In this document: positions 46,536 through 57,309 of the stretch, piece by piece
Layout: each line of letters starts with the position of its first letter
Position numbering within the stretch: position 1 is the stretch's first letter
Source of the DNA: Palaemon carinicauda
Taxonomy: Eukaryota; Arthropoda; Malacostraca; Decapoda; Palaemonidae
Direction: 5' to 3'
DNA: 64,000 nucleotides
Assembly (NCBI RefSeq): GCF_036898095.1
Contig: NC_090751.1
Span: forward strand, 86,730,120-86,794,119
Program-made: the position numbers and the translations under genes
Notes under the pieces: model-generated
What the model was told of the DNA's origin: nothing
The model's input: the letters and a program-made list of their open reading frames with translations, nothing else
Database searches by the model: none

Positions 46536-49500
46536 ATGCGCAAGTGCCCTGGGATCGCCGGCCGCCCTTGCGGTACCTTCATGTCGGAAGTGGATACCGA
46601 TCCTCACACCCTTTGCCCGCAGTGTCGAGGCCGACGGTGTGATAGGGAAAATACACGTAGTGAGTGTAGGGAGTGCTCTGCCTCCCAGTGGGAGAGGTTT
46701 GCCCGCCGGCGTAAGAAGAAGTCCAAGAGAGACCGTTCTCCTTTGGGGGTTGCCTTGAAGGATGAAGGTTCTCGGGACTCTTCTTACGCCGCCCAAACCT
46801 CCTCCAAAGCTCCCCCTCGTCCGGCTTCTAGTGAGAGGCCGCCAAGTGGGAGCGCAGGCCCTTGTTCTGTTTCCCGACCTCGGTGTGCGGGAGAGGGCGT
46901 CGCCTCCCATAGCGGGACGGCTCTCCCTCCTCCTCCGGAGAAGGATTTTGATAATGTTGATCCTGTGTCTAATGATGATCTTTTTCAGCTTTGGGCTTCC
47001 TTGGGGCTTAAGGGCCTGCCCTCCAAGGAAGCCCTGTTTGACCTTATTCAGTTAGGGGCCGCTGTCAAGCAGTCGCCGGTGATAGCAGAGGTAGATCCTC
47101 TGTCTATCGTCGATGTAGTGGTGGCAGAGGCTTCCGACGAGTCTGGTCAAACCTCTGCGGCGCCTGATGTTGATGACGTTGCTGAACGCTCTCCTCCCCC
47201 TTCTGTACATCCTTCAGAGGGGGAAGGGGGTCCCAAGGGCTCTCCTGCGGCTAAGTCTCCCCCTCGGGGGAGCACTCTGACTGAGACTCCTCTTCGGAGG
47301 ACTGATGATCCTGACGACCTCCCTCGTGGCCGCCTTCGCTGTAAGGCTCATCGTCCGCTTCGCCGCAAGGGCCTCCCGTCTCCCTATAAGGATGTCAAGA
47401 GGCGCCTTTTCGAGTCTTCTCCTCCTCCGTCCTCCGATGGGGACTCTCCTCGCCGGGAGCAGACTGTAGCAGCCGCGTCCTTAGACCTCTCCGGAGATCG
47501 TTCACGTTCTCCCACGCCTTCCAGACCTTCTACTTCCTGTGCAGATGGCCAGCAGTCTTCTGATCTCGTCAGCCGACGGGCACCGGTCCCTTCGGGGCAA
47601 AGGGATGTCGCCCACGGTGTGGGCACTTCCCTTGCGCGTCAGGGTTCCCCTGCGCGTTCACGCGTAGTAGCGCACCAGCGCTCTCCTGCTCGTCAGCGCT
47701 GTCCAGATCGCCAGTGCTCTCCTGTTCACCAGCGCTCTTCTGATGATCAAAGCCCCACTGCTCGCCAGCGCTCTCCTATGGACAACGAACATCCTCCTGT
47801 TCCTGCTGCGCGCCCAGCGCGCCAACGGTCTCCTGAGCGCACTAGATCTCCTGCTCGTCAACGCGCACCTGCGCTTCCAGTTCCTGACACGCGCCCTGTG
47901 TGACCACGCGCCCCAGAACTCCGGTTCAGGACATGGGCAAGGACTCAACTTCTCCTCGCCCTCGCGATCCTGCTCGTCAGCTTTCTCCTGAGCAGCAACG
48001 CGCGCGGTCTCCTGCGCGTACATCCAGAGTTCCTGCATGCCCACGCGCCTCCTCTTCCTGAGCCCACTCGCGAGCATTTGCCTTTGCGCGTCGCGCCGAT
48101 AGCTCCTGCACAGTCTTCTACGCGCCGTCTTCCTGCTCGCCAGCGTTCTCCAGCGCGCCAGCGATCTCCGACGCATCAACGTTCTCCTGCTCGTCAGCGA
48201 TCTCCTGCGCGTCAACGATCACCAGCGCGTCAGCGCTCCTCTGAGCGCCGGCGATCTCCAGATCCCCCTCGTGATCCATCGCCTGCGCGCAAGCGCTCTC
48301 CTGCGCGCAAGCGCTCTCCTACGCGTCAGCGCCCAGCGGATCCGGAGAAACATAGGTCCCCTGCGATCAGCTCGCCCAAGCGCGGTCGCTCGCCTGCGCG
48401 TTCTACGCACCATTGCTCGCCACCGCGCCACCACGCGCCATCGCTCGCCTGCGCGCCAGTGTTCGCCAACACGCCATCGATCGCCGACTCGCCATCGCTC
48501 GCCCACGAGTCACAGGTCTCCAGGACACTATCGGTCCCCTGGCCCTCAGCGGTCTCCCGAGCGCTCTCGTTCGCCCACGCGCCAGCGTGTTCACTTGCCA
48601 ACGCGCCAGCGTGTTCACTTGCCAACGCGCCAGCGTGTTCACTTGCCAACGCGCTCACTCGCCAGCTCGCCCGCGCACTCACTCGCCTATGCGCCCGTTC
48701 GCCCGCGCGATCGCCCGCGCGCTCGTTTGTCTCTGCGCGATTGCGCGCCCGCGCTCCAACAGCCCCTCGCGCGCGACTCTTTTGTATCGCCTCTGCGCGA
48801 GCGTCAGCACGACCCCCGTTCGCGTCGGGTTCTGTGGCTTGCGGCAGCAGCAGGGACGCGTGTCGCCAGGTCGCAGTCGGGATCGCCTCCGCCTAAGCGC
48901 AGGTCTCTTTTGCAGAACAAGGAAGGACCTTCAGAGAGGTCAAGGCAACTTTCTTCCCCTTCTTTTTTGCAGGCAGGTCCAGTGGTGTCCACTCCGAAGG
49001 ATCGCCCGATCCCCTTCCCTCCAGCGGGAATTTCGGACTCTGTGTCCGTGTCTCGGCAGTCTTGGTTTGGTCCTCTGATGCGGGCGTTAGTGAAGGCTAT
49101 GAAGCCGGCTCTCGCCAATCTAGGACACAAGCCAACGACGGCCTCGCCCCCGCTGAAGAGAAGGAGAGGATTGGACTTCGTGGTGACTTCTCCCAGGGAG
49201 AAGTTGGTTCCTAAGAGGTCTGTCAGGAAGGCTCTGTCCCCTTCGCAGTCGTTTTCTCCTTCTCCCGTAGACGAGGCCTTTCCGTCCTCAGGAGAGTCCA
49301 GTGAGGCGGCGGTCTCCCCCTCGGCACCAAGGGGGAGTCACCTCCTCGTGGAGGAGAATCGTCTCGCGCGAAAGGTGCCTACCAGACCTCTTTGCTGGAG
49401 TCTTGTATCCCGCCCAGGAGGGAACCCAAGGACTCCAAGACGATGCCGAAGTCTTCTTCACGTATTCGTCAGGAACCAGCCAGACCCCGGGAGAACATCC

Positions 49501-50559
49501 ACGTGTCTCCCCAGGAAGAGCTTCCGGGGACAGGAGACTTAGCTACCAGTCTGCAGGGAGGAGAGCAGCAAGAGTCTGAGCATGCCTTCTGGCAGGTCTT
49601 GGGCCTGATGAGACAGCTCAACGGGTTCATGGACCCTGTGATCGCCCCCCATGAAGGCAAGGACACGGTCCTGGATCAGGTTTATGGAACTCAGAAGCCC
49701 CCAAAGGCCAGCGCAGCTCTGCCCTGGTCCCAGGGGCTGAAGAGTGCCAGAGCCAGGGCCAACGCTCAGCTCGCAGTACTCACTTCCTCCAGTCGTTCCT
49801 CTGCCGGGAACAAACTCCTCCCTCCTCCTCGTCTCCAGCAGAGGAGGTATTTTGAGATCATGAGGGAGTCTAGCCTCGCTCTTCCCCTCCACCATTCGGT
49901 GGAAGAGCTTACTAGGGGAGTTCCTCTTGAGAAGCTCTCCGCTCGGCAGGTGACGTTCTCGGCGTCGGAGATCCTGAGCCACGAGAAGGTCGCGAAGTGT
50001 GCCATGCAGGCCACTTCGTGGCTGGATGTCTGGCTAGGTTCTCTGGGCATCCTATTGCGCTCCGAGGATCTGTTTAAGGAGACCATTTAAGGAGACCAAT
50101 AGGAAGGCCCTGGAGACCTTCCTCCTCTCGGGCACTCGCTCCATCGAGTTCCTGGCACATCAGGTTACCAACCTGTGGGCCAACTCGGTACTGAAGCGTC
50201 GTGATGCGGTGACCGAGAAGATCCATCCGAAGGTCCCCGCCGTGGATGTCTGCAGGCTCAGACACGCCTCCCTCCTTGGGGGGAATTTGTTTGAGCCCCA
50301 AGATATGGAACGAACAGCTGAGAGGTGGAGGAAGTCTAGCCAGGACTACCTCCTCCAAAGGGCCCTTGCATCTTGGCCCTACAAGCCTCCAGCTCCACAG
50401 CAACATCAGCAGCAGCCTCGCAAGACACTGAAGCAGGCACCGGCAGCTAAGAAAGTGGTGTCTAAGCCCCAGCCCTTTCCTGCCAAGGACAAGAGGGGCA
50501 GTAAGTCATCCAGGGGAGGCAAGACTCCTAGAGGGAGCGGCCGCGGCCACAAACGCTAG
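46536..50559 (+). pseudogene. DIRS gag-like ORF, frameshifted
   Basis: It starts MRKCPGIAGRPC with a Cys-rich module (CPQC, CDREN, SECREC) and a Lys/Arg block, then a Ser/Pro/Asp-rich linker. An Arg-Gln-Arg-Ser-Pro tandem repeat follows (about 47640-48720). Then comes a capsid-like part with LESCIPPRREPKDSKT, HAFWQVLGLMRQLNGFMDPV, KCAMQATSWLDVWLGSLGIL and RLRHASLLGGNLFEPQDME, and a basic tail rich in RGSKSSRGG. An in-frame TGA at 47901 and frame changes in the repeat, near 49400 and at 50085 (13-bp duplication) break it. The role in particle formation is inferred from position; no enzymatic motif is visible. The start at 46536 rather than 46524 is a guess from the Cys-rich homology in relics. 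Confidence 0.72.
47640..48720 (+). repeat. RQRSP-coding minisatellite in DIRS gag
   Basis: Tandem units near 18 bp (for example GCGCGTCAGCGCTCTCCT) encode Arg-Gln-Arg-Ser-Pro-Ala. They extend over about 1 kb with several indel-driven frame changes. A perfect triplicate near 48590-48650 repeats CGCCAGCGTGTTCACTTGC. The peptide resembles the Arg-Ser-rich domains of splicing factors. Confidence 0.85.
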
Positions 50560-50587
50560 GAGTGGCAGTCCCCCCGCGTGTCCACCT

Positions 50588-51253
50588 GTGGGGGGATGCC
50601 TTCAAAGTTGCGTGCACAGGTGGCAGCAACATGGGGCCGATGCTTGGACGGTCTCCATGATCGGCCAAGGGTATCGCGTCCCATTCACGACATCTCAACC
50701 TCCTCTGACAGCGAATCCAGTATCGTTGAGCTCCTATGCCATGGGATCGGCAAAGGGGCTAGCCCTTCGGGCGGTAGTCGAGACCATGCTCAAGAAGGAT
50801 GCTCTCCAGGAGGTTGTCGACGGCTCCCCAGGTTTCTTCAGTCGACTCTTTCTTGTAAAGAAGGCGTCTGGAGGCTGGAGACCCATCATCGACCTCTCAA
50901 CTCTGAACAAGTTTGTCAAGCAAACTTCGTTCAGCATGGAGACAGCGGACATGGTCAGACTTGCAGTGAGACCACAAGACTTCATGTGCACACTGGATCT
51001 GAAGGACGCGTACTTCCAGATCCCAATCCATCCGTCTTCCAGGAAGTACTTGAGATTTAGCCTAGACAGCAAGACCTACCAGTTCAAGGTGCTGTGCTTC
51101 GGTCTCTCCACAGCACCTCAGGTGTTCACCAGAGTGTTTTCCCTGATTTCGTCTTGGGCGCACAGGAACGGCATCCGTCTCCTCCGTTATCTGGACGACT
51201 GGCTGATCCTAGCAGACTTCTGGGACTTTGCCAGGATCTGGGGATCTTGGTAA
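50588..51253 (+). pseudogene. DIRS reverse transcriptase domain
   Basis: A 221-codon frame with fingers and palm motifs in order: GFFSRLFLVKKASGGWRPII, TLDLKDAYFQIPIHPSSRKY, KVLCFGLSTAPQVFTRVF and LRYLDDWLILAD (YLDD at residues 201-204). It copies element RNA into DNA (family knowledge). The frame is lost just after YLDD at about 51215. The RNase H part continues in another frame, and the minus copy shows extra residues here, so a short deletion is likely. Ordinary DIRS elements encode RT and RNase H in one ORF, so this copy is defective. Confidence 0.9.
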
Positions 51254-52527
51254 ATCTCGAGAAGTCCTCTCTGCAGCCGTCCCAACGACTGGTTTATCTA
51301 GGCATGTTGTTAGACACCAATCTCCACAAAGCCTTTCCATCAGACGACAGGATAGCAAGGCTGAGGAGGGTGGCGGAACCCTTCCTCAGGCGGGAAGAGC
51401 TTCCTGCCCAATCGTGGTTGCGTCTCTTAGGTCACCTGTCCTCCCTGGCTCGTCTGGTTCCAAACGGCCGCCTCAGGATGAGATCCCTGCAGTGGTGGCT
51501 CAAGTCCCGGTGGAATCAAGTATCCGATTCCCCGGACTTTCTGGTCCCGATAGGATCTTCGGAACAGGCGGACCTGCGGTGGTGGCTGGTTGACGAGAAC
51601 CTGCGAAAGGGAGTGGATCTTCTCGTCCTCCCTCCGGAATTGACACTGTTTTTGGACGCGTCAAAAGAAGGGTGGGGGGCGCACATTCTGAACCAGAGGA
51701 CCTCAGGCCTTTGGTCAGAATCAGAAAAGTACCTGCACATCAACCTGCTAGAAATGAAGGCCGTTTTCCTGGCTCTTCAACAGTTCCAACGGACCCTGGC
51801 GGGTCACTCCGTGGTGGTGATTAGCGACAACACCACGGTAGTGGCTTATATCAACAAGCAGGGAGGTACTTTTTCGCATCAGCTATCCCATCTTGCAGTA
51901 GAGATTCTGAGGTGGACTGAAGTCCACTCGATAACACTATCAGCTCGTTTCATTTCTGGCAAGAGGAATGTGCTCGCCGACAGTCCGAGTAGGGCTTCGC
52001 AGATAGTGAGAACCGAGTGGTCTTTGGATCCTCAGATAGCCAACAAAGTCCTGACTTTGTGGGGTTCCCCGACGGTGGATCTGTTCGCGACAGCTTTGAA
52101 TTTCAAACTGCCCCTGTACTGCTCCCCAGTCCCGGACCCCAAGGCACTCTGGCAAGATGCTTTCCAACAACGGTGGGACAACAACGACGTGTACGCCTTC
52201 CCACCGTTCTGTCTGATGAGAAGGGTGCTCAACAGGACCAGACTATCGGTCAACTTGTCGATGACTCTGATAGCTCCGCTATGGCATCACGCGGAATGGT
52301 TCCCGGACCTTCTGCAGCTCCTGACGGAGCTCCCGAGAGAGCTTCCCCCACGACACGAGCTACTCAGACAGCCACATTGCAACATCTTCCACAAAGCCGT
52401 AGCCTCGCTTCGGCTTCACGCCTGGAGACTGTCCAGCGTCTCCTCACGGAGAGAGGCTTTTCGCAACAGGTTGCAGAGAGAATGTCTCGGCACCTGCGAA
52501 AGTCCTCTGAAGGAGTCTACCAGGTGA
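51094..52527 (+). pseudogene. DIRS RNase H plus methyltransferase-like region
   Basis: The useful part starts near 51225 (LCQDLGILVNLEKSSLQPSQ, the RT connection). RNase H catalytic acidic residues appear in FLDASKEGWGAH, INLLEMKAVFLAL, VVISDNTTVVAYINKQGG and KRNVLADSPSR. The segment WGSPTVDLFATALNFKLP with YAFPPFCLM follows, the region annotated in DIRS elements as adenine-methyltransferase-like. The C-terminus overlaps the recombinase frame by about 510 nt. The first 40 residues of this frame are out-of-frame RT sequence and not real. Confidence 0.88.
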
Positions 52528-53468
52528 AGTGGAGAGTCTTCTGTGGTTGGTGTCGTGGGAGGGGTATCTCTCCACTCGATGCCACTATTCCAGCAATAGC
52601 GGAGTTTCTCGTTTATTTGCGGGAGGAAATGCGCCTTTCGGTCTCAGCGGTGAAAGGCTATCGCTCAGCCTTGAGCTTGGCTTTTAGGCTGAAAGGAGTG
52701 GACATTTCTTCCTCACTGGAACTCTCTCTACTCATACGTAGCTATGAGCTTACCTGCCCTCAGTCGGAAGTGAGACCTCCTCCATGGAACGTGGTTCGGA
52801 TTCTCAGGGCTCTTAAGAGACCTCCCTTCGAACCATTACGCCAGGCCTCTGATCGCCACCTGTCTTGGAAGACGGCTTTCCTACTCGCTTTGGCCTCTGC
52901 TAAGCGAGTTAGTGAACTTCATGGTCTCTCGTACGACGTCGCCCATTCAAGGGGATGGGGGGAGGTAACGTTCAGGTTCGTCCCTGAGTTTGTTGCCAAG
53001 ACTCAGAACCCTGGAGTGCCGGACCCACGGTTCGACTCTTTCAGGGTCACGAGTCTCCGTTCTGTAACAAGCGACCCAGACCAGCTGCTATTATGTCCAG
53101 TGAGGAGTCTGAGGTGTTACTTGAAGAGAACAGCTGCAGTTCGTCCTCAAGTGCAAGCATTGTTTGTTAGCACAGGCAGGATGAAGAGGAGGGTCACCAA
53201 GAACACCATCTCGGCTTGGATTCGAAAGGTTATCCCTCACGCCTTGAATCCAGACCCTCCTCCGTCACGTCGCCCTAGGGCACACGACGTCAGGGTCATC
53301 GCTACGTCCCTGGCCTTCAAGAGAAACTTCTCTGTGACGCAGGTGCTTCAAGCTGGGGTCTGGAAGTGTCAGACGACCTTCACAGCCCACTACCTGCAGG
53401 ACGTGACCCACAGGAGCCTCGATACTTTTTCTATTGGCCCTGTGGTGGCTGCACAACAGCTGGTCTAA
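52017..53468 (+). CDS. DIRS tyrosine recombinase
   Basis: A 483-codon open frame whose first 60-90 residues overlap the methyltransferase-like region in another frame; the true start is uncertain. It shows an SAM-like core-binding segment (GISPLDATIPAIAEFLVYLR) and then the catalytic domain. The catalytic Arg is residue 297 (ASAKRVSELHGL), the H-x-x-R box is residues 423-426 (AHDVRVIATSLAF) and the Tyr nucleophile is residue 459 (TAHYLQDVTH). Tyrosine recombinases of DIRS elements insert a circular DNA intermediate without target-site duplication (family knowledge). All catalytic residues I can check are present, making this the only apparently intact gene of the element. Confidence 0.9.
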   Translation: MVFGSSDSQQSPDFVGFPDGGSVRDSFEFQTAPVLLPSPGPQGTLARCFPTTVGQQRRVRLPTVLSDEKGAQQDQTIGQLVDDSDSSAMASRGMVPGPSAAPDGAPERASPTTRATQTATLQHLPQSRSLASASRLETVQRLLTERGFSQQVAERMSRHLRKSSEGVYQVKWRVFCGWCRGRGISPLDATIPAIAEFLVYLREEMRLSVSAVKGYRSALSLAFRLKGVDISSSLELSLLIRSYELTCPQSEVRPPPWNVVRILRALKRPPFEPLRQASDRHLSWKTAFLLALASAKRVSELHGLSYDVAHSRGWGEVTFRFVPEFVAKTQNPGVPDPRFDSFRVTSLRSVTSDPDQLLLCPVRSLRCYLKRTAAVRPQVQALFVSTGRMKRRVTKNTISAWIRKVIPHALNPDPPPSRRPRAHDVRVIATSLAFKRNFSVTQVLQAGVWKCQTTFTAHYLQDVTHRSLDTFSIGPVVAAQQLV

Positions 53469-53944
53469 CCTCAGGCTCCTTTATGGACAAGTAGCAGTAG
53501 GTTGAGGGCGTTGTTACCCGGTTTTAGTCTGCGTGAATGAAAGAGTATGTCTGACCCTTACTTCTTTCTTCATCCTCCCCTCTCTTGGGGAAGCAGCATC
53601 CTGGTCTCCGCATAGCTGACCTCAACCTCTGCAGGTAAACCATGCTACCTTGTGCTCCTAGTATTAAGCTTAATACTGTCGCGTCCCCCATACCCTGACG
53701 AGGTGGTATTGGGAACGTCCTATCCTGGATTCCTAACCAAAGGTCTCAAGGTCAACTTCATAGGACGAGTTACGCTCTTTCCTCCACACACAACTTATGT
53801 AGGCCACACGTTCCTTGCGGAGCAAGGAACTTGTGAGGTGCAGGGACTCCTTTTCTCGAGTGCTACTCACTTGGAGTCGGAGTCCCCGGGTAAAGCCAAA
53901 GTCAGTAAGGCTGGGGACTTTCCACCCTTCCTAAGGGGTAAGTC

Positions 53945-53987
53945 ACCCAATGTAAATAGCGTGGTTTGTATTTCGGTTACGGAACAA
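53945..53987 (+). repeat. right inverted terminal repeat of DIRS
   Basis: 43 bp beginning ACCCAATGTAAATAGCGTGG, the exact reverse complement of 46232-46274. It is followed by CAAATTCGGAGATAATTTG and the arm TTTGTATTTTTCCTAACC, also present at 37410-37462. The second arm of that hairpin is missing here. A (TG)n/G-run occupies 54116-54140. Confidence 0.92.
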
Positions 53988-54182
53988 ATGACAAATTCGG
54001 AGATAATTTGTATTTTTCCTAACCATACAAACCTTAGTTATTTACACATATTTGCCCGCCAGCCCTGTCCCCCAAGTCAAGTCTTACTTCTAAGTGAAGT
54101 GAAGCTAATCACCTTGTGTGTGTGTGTGTGTGGGGGGGGGGTTAACAAGCTACCCCTTCCCCTACCCCCACTGGTTTGTTGA

Positions 54183-56650
54183 TTATTGTGCCATGAAGGT
54201 TACTGCCTTCCCACCAAGCAACATGAGACTCTTGTACTTATCCAAAGAATCCGGGGTTGATAACCCAATTGACTTTAAAAAATATGTCAATGCACCTAAC
54301 CCCTGGACGAGCAATGAGACAGCTTGGAGGAAGGCCATGGCAGATGATTTTATGGCCACAAACAATTTCAGGGCCACAGACTTAGTGGTCAAGAAAGACG
54401 TGCCTTCTGACTTGAGTCTGTCTAAGGAGAGTCTTTAGGTTAATTGATGGGTTAACGTAAAAAGGTGATGACGCACCAAGCTCTGGTGCATAGAAATTTC
54501 TCTGCCTTGAGAGTATGGAAGGAAATATCTTTTTGACTGATTGGAAGTGACAGAGTTCTCAGATCCATAGATCTGATCATCAACTCAATCCTGGGCCAAC
54601 CTAGCCAGATCTGACCAGGGAAGCTCCAAGGATGGCTTTGACCCTTAAGTGGCACCAAAGTGCCGATCAATCTCTGTCGGTACTGGCCTAAGGACTGGTA
54701 CCTTAGGGCAGACGAATCCTGAGCACCCTCATACCCAGCTGGGATAGAGGGTGTTGCAGGCTGTTATAGAGATTCACCTAACCCCCATGAATAAGATCTC
54801 TTTGTGACCCAAGGACAGAGCAAGCAACAAAATTGGGAGCTGATGATGGGCAAGGACGGGTGACAACAGCATGGAAGGATCCATACCACTGATCTTGGCA
54901 GACACAGAAGTACATAGTAGCTTCTATTCTTCGTTTTACTGATCAAAGAGGGACATGGCCCTGGCCCCGGCCCCTTATCCATGGGCACATGCTACTAGCA
55001 CCTCCACTACCTACTTGTGGTCGTTGACTAATTACAGCCTTGAGAGGTGCCATCTTTTCTAGATGGGGTACTGAATTACCACAACCAAAGAAGGGAACAT
55101 GAGACCATCATCTATGTAGGAAAGGTGAGGGAGGGTGCCAAAGTTCTTTCAATAGAAGACAAACAGAAGGTTTATGGGGCCCTAAACCTCTGCTCGCTGG
55201 CAGGAAAACCTAGGCTGTGTCATGACACCGGACCAAGGGAGATGGAAAACAGGTCAGGGAACAACTCGGATGTCTTCTAACCATCACTCAAAAGATAGTT
55301 GGTGTTGTAAGGTCCCCTTTCCTTACAACTACAACTGGCCTTCCTGGAATTCTCCGACTTCTTTTCCTCCTTCTTCCCCTTAGAAGGAGCATCAGATTCA
55401 GAGTCAGAAGACAAGGGGGAGGAATAGGAGTTGGAGGATGAAGAAGAACATACACATTTCTTCCTCTTACCAATCCTCACAAGCAGCTCTGAAATCAGAG
55501 GAGTTGAGGTCCAAGCGACCATTAACGACGACACTCCTCTGAAGGGAGAAACCACACTGATTGCTCCAACAGGAACCACAATGCCAGGGAATGCTGTCGG
55601 AGGGGAGGAGGTAGGCACACTCACTGGGGCTTGCAACACAGACACAGGGGCTAGGGTCACAGTTCTTTTGGGTTTAGGGGAATTACCAAAGGAGACATCA
55701 CTGAGGTCACTGGCATTGGGGGGCACAAACCTGCCTTTAACCCCAGGAGTCACCATGGGAGAAACTGGTACTGGGGACACTGTGGGAGAGGTAGTGTTAG
55801 CTAACAGTTCCCTCAACAAAGTAGTGGAGGGCCTACTTGAACAACCTAAGGAGGTCCAAGCCTTCCTTAGGTCAAATTGTTGTCAATGGTCTGCATGGAA
55901 ACAGGTGAAGAGCTTCCATTTTTTGATGGCGTACGGCAAACATTAGGGAAACTTCACAAACCACCATAGCCTGAAAAGCCCATCGATCTAGATTCATAGG
56001 TTCCTAGCTCCTGATGTATACTTCTCAGGAACTGAGCCAGGGGTGTATGCATAGGGGTGGCAACAGCAGACACACTCGCTGAGGACACAGAAGAAGTGAA
56101 AGACTTCTTTGGTGTCTTCTTGGGTGTTGCTAAGACAGACCCTGGAGAAGGCTTAGCTCTCTTCTTCCACTTAAGGGCATAGGTCTGACACTGCACAGAA
56201 GGCCATTACCTACACTCGGCATACGGGAATGATGGCAAACAATCATGACCTCTACAAAATGCAGAGGGACTAAAGATTTACTGTTGGTTTACTCTAAAAT
56301 CAGTTGCAATGTTCACCCTTTCCCTAGCAAGTATAAATCTCCTGTTTCACATCCATTACAGCAATCAATAGTTGGTATTCACTTCTAGCAAGAAAAAGAA
56401 AATGAAAAAGTTTGGTTAAAGGCGCAACGATACGTCTGTACTCGCTGAGGCTAAAAATCAAAGTGAGGTTCCTCCGACAGGTACAGGGGCATAACGTTTT
56501 TATCCGACCACACAATCTGTCGTTAACTACCTTGTTAACAAATTCAACAGGTGGTCCAGCTTTCGCTGAAATCATCTCCCTATTTAAAGGATGAAAGGTT
56601 TGTATATGCATATGAACAAATTATGATACAGCATATATTTGTAAAGGAAT
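54183..56650 (-). mobile_element. DIRS-like gag relic, minus strand
   Basis: From 5' to 3' on the minus strand there is a leader (56280-56600) and a Cys-rich start (56150-56250: GHDCLPSFPYAECR, then a stop and WPSVQCQTYALKWKKRAK). A Ser/Pro/Thr-rich linker with a Ser-Asp-Ser tract follows (55277-55819), then a capsid-like helix (54183-54392: AFLQAVSLLVQGLGALTYFL) that resembles the plus-copy capsid. It stops where the (+) DIRS right end begins, so the (+) element may have inserted into it. It is a diverged family with many stops. Confidence 0.6.
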
Positions 56651-57051
56651 GACTTGCTATTGCAAGATATACATTAATTTATTTCTTAGGTTAATTTTAT
56701 TTTATAAATTACAAGATTTAGATATGAGTCCACAATAGAATCAGAGTGAGAAGTAAAAGACAAACTATCAAAAATACACAAATTGTAATTTACGGGTTTT
56801 AAATGTTTGAAAAAATCTTTAAATAATTTAAATCTAGGTCACATATGTGTACAAAATATAAGCAAAGGTATTTATACAGTATACACTTCGGCAAATACTC
56901 AACCACAAACTATATAAATTTTAGATTAATGCAATATTTATGAAATAAAATCTCATACTGATTACTGTATTATGTTAAATTCTAAAAGATGAGTTCATTA
57001 AAAGGTAAAATAAATGCAAACCCTAGACGAATGAATATAAATACACCATAC

Positions 57052-57207
57052 CTGCTTTTCTGAAAGACATTGTTGGCGAAGTGTATCAACTATGGCTTTT
57101 GCATTAGTGGACCATTGCTCAATAAAAATGTCTACTTTGTCTTGTGATATACCAGCAGCCAAAAGATGATCCTTTAGCAATGCTGGTCGTACCATCCCAT
57201 GTGCTGC
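57052..57207 (-). CDS. COMMD10-like gene, internal exon (N-terminal helical domain)
   Basis: On the minus strand, acceptor CTAATTACAG and donor GTATGG enclose 156 nt, phase 0 in and out. It encodes AAHGMVRPALLKDHLLAAGI, SQDKVDIFIEQWSTNAKAIV and DTLRQQCLSEKQ. The pattern of a helix ending in D-K-x-x-x-F-x-x-x-W followed by LRQ fits the HN domain segment just before the COMM domain of COMMD10. The following exon (the W-x-LNLQ part of the COMM domain) was not found, and the recognised last exon is 24.8 kb downstream. 5' exons must lie beyond 57.2 kb or outside the window. 56650-57050 shows nothing else. Confidence 0.65.
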
Positions 57208-57309
57208 CTGTAATTAGATTATTGCATTCATCATAACAGAATACTGCAATATATAATTGAAGAAAATAAAAGTACAGTAGTGCATTTTTATGGAAAATAT
57301 GACAAATTT

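Larger units (their letters stand above)
46232..54170 (+). mobile_element. near-complete DIRS retrotransposon, plus strand
   Basis: An element of about 7.9 kb bounded by inverted repeats (46232-46274 and 53945-53987, 43 bp, perfect). The order is gag (46536-50559), RT (50588-51253), RNase H and methyltransferase-like region (to 52527), then tyrosine recombinase (52017-53468). This is the DIRS layout, in which a tyrosine recombinase replaces the integrase and LTRs are absent (family knowledge). A second set of complementary blocks (46349-46370 with 54147-54168; 46392-46413 with 54096-54116) has a different order relative to the ITR at the two ends. That fits the circularly permuted termini of DIRS. 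GC content is visibly higher than in flanking DNA. Frameshifts in gag and RT make it non-autonomous now. It lies in the presumed COMMD10-like intron. Confidence 0.9.

Noticed and set aside
47384..48682. Long antisense Arg-rich frames over the RQRSP array
   Set aside because: Shadow frames of a GC-rich repeat whose sense strand continues the gag.
54118..54438. Plus-strand 106-codon frame after the DIRS right end
   Set aside because: The opposite strand resembles DIRS capsid (AFLQAVSLLVQGLGALTYFL), so the plus frame is antisense.
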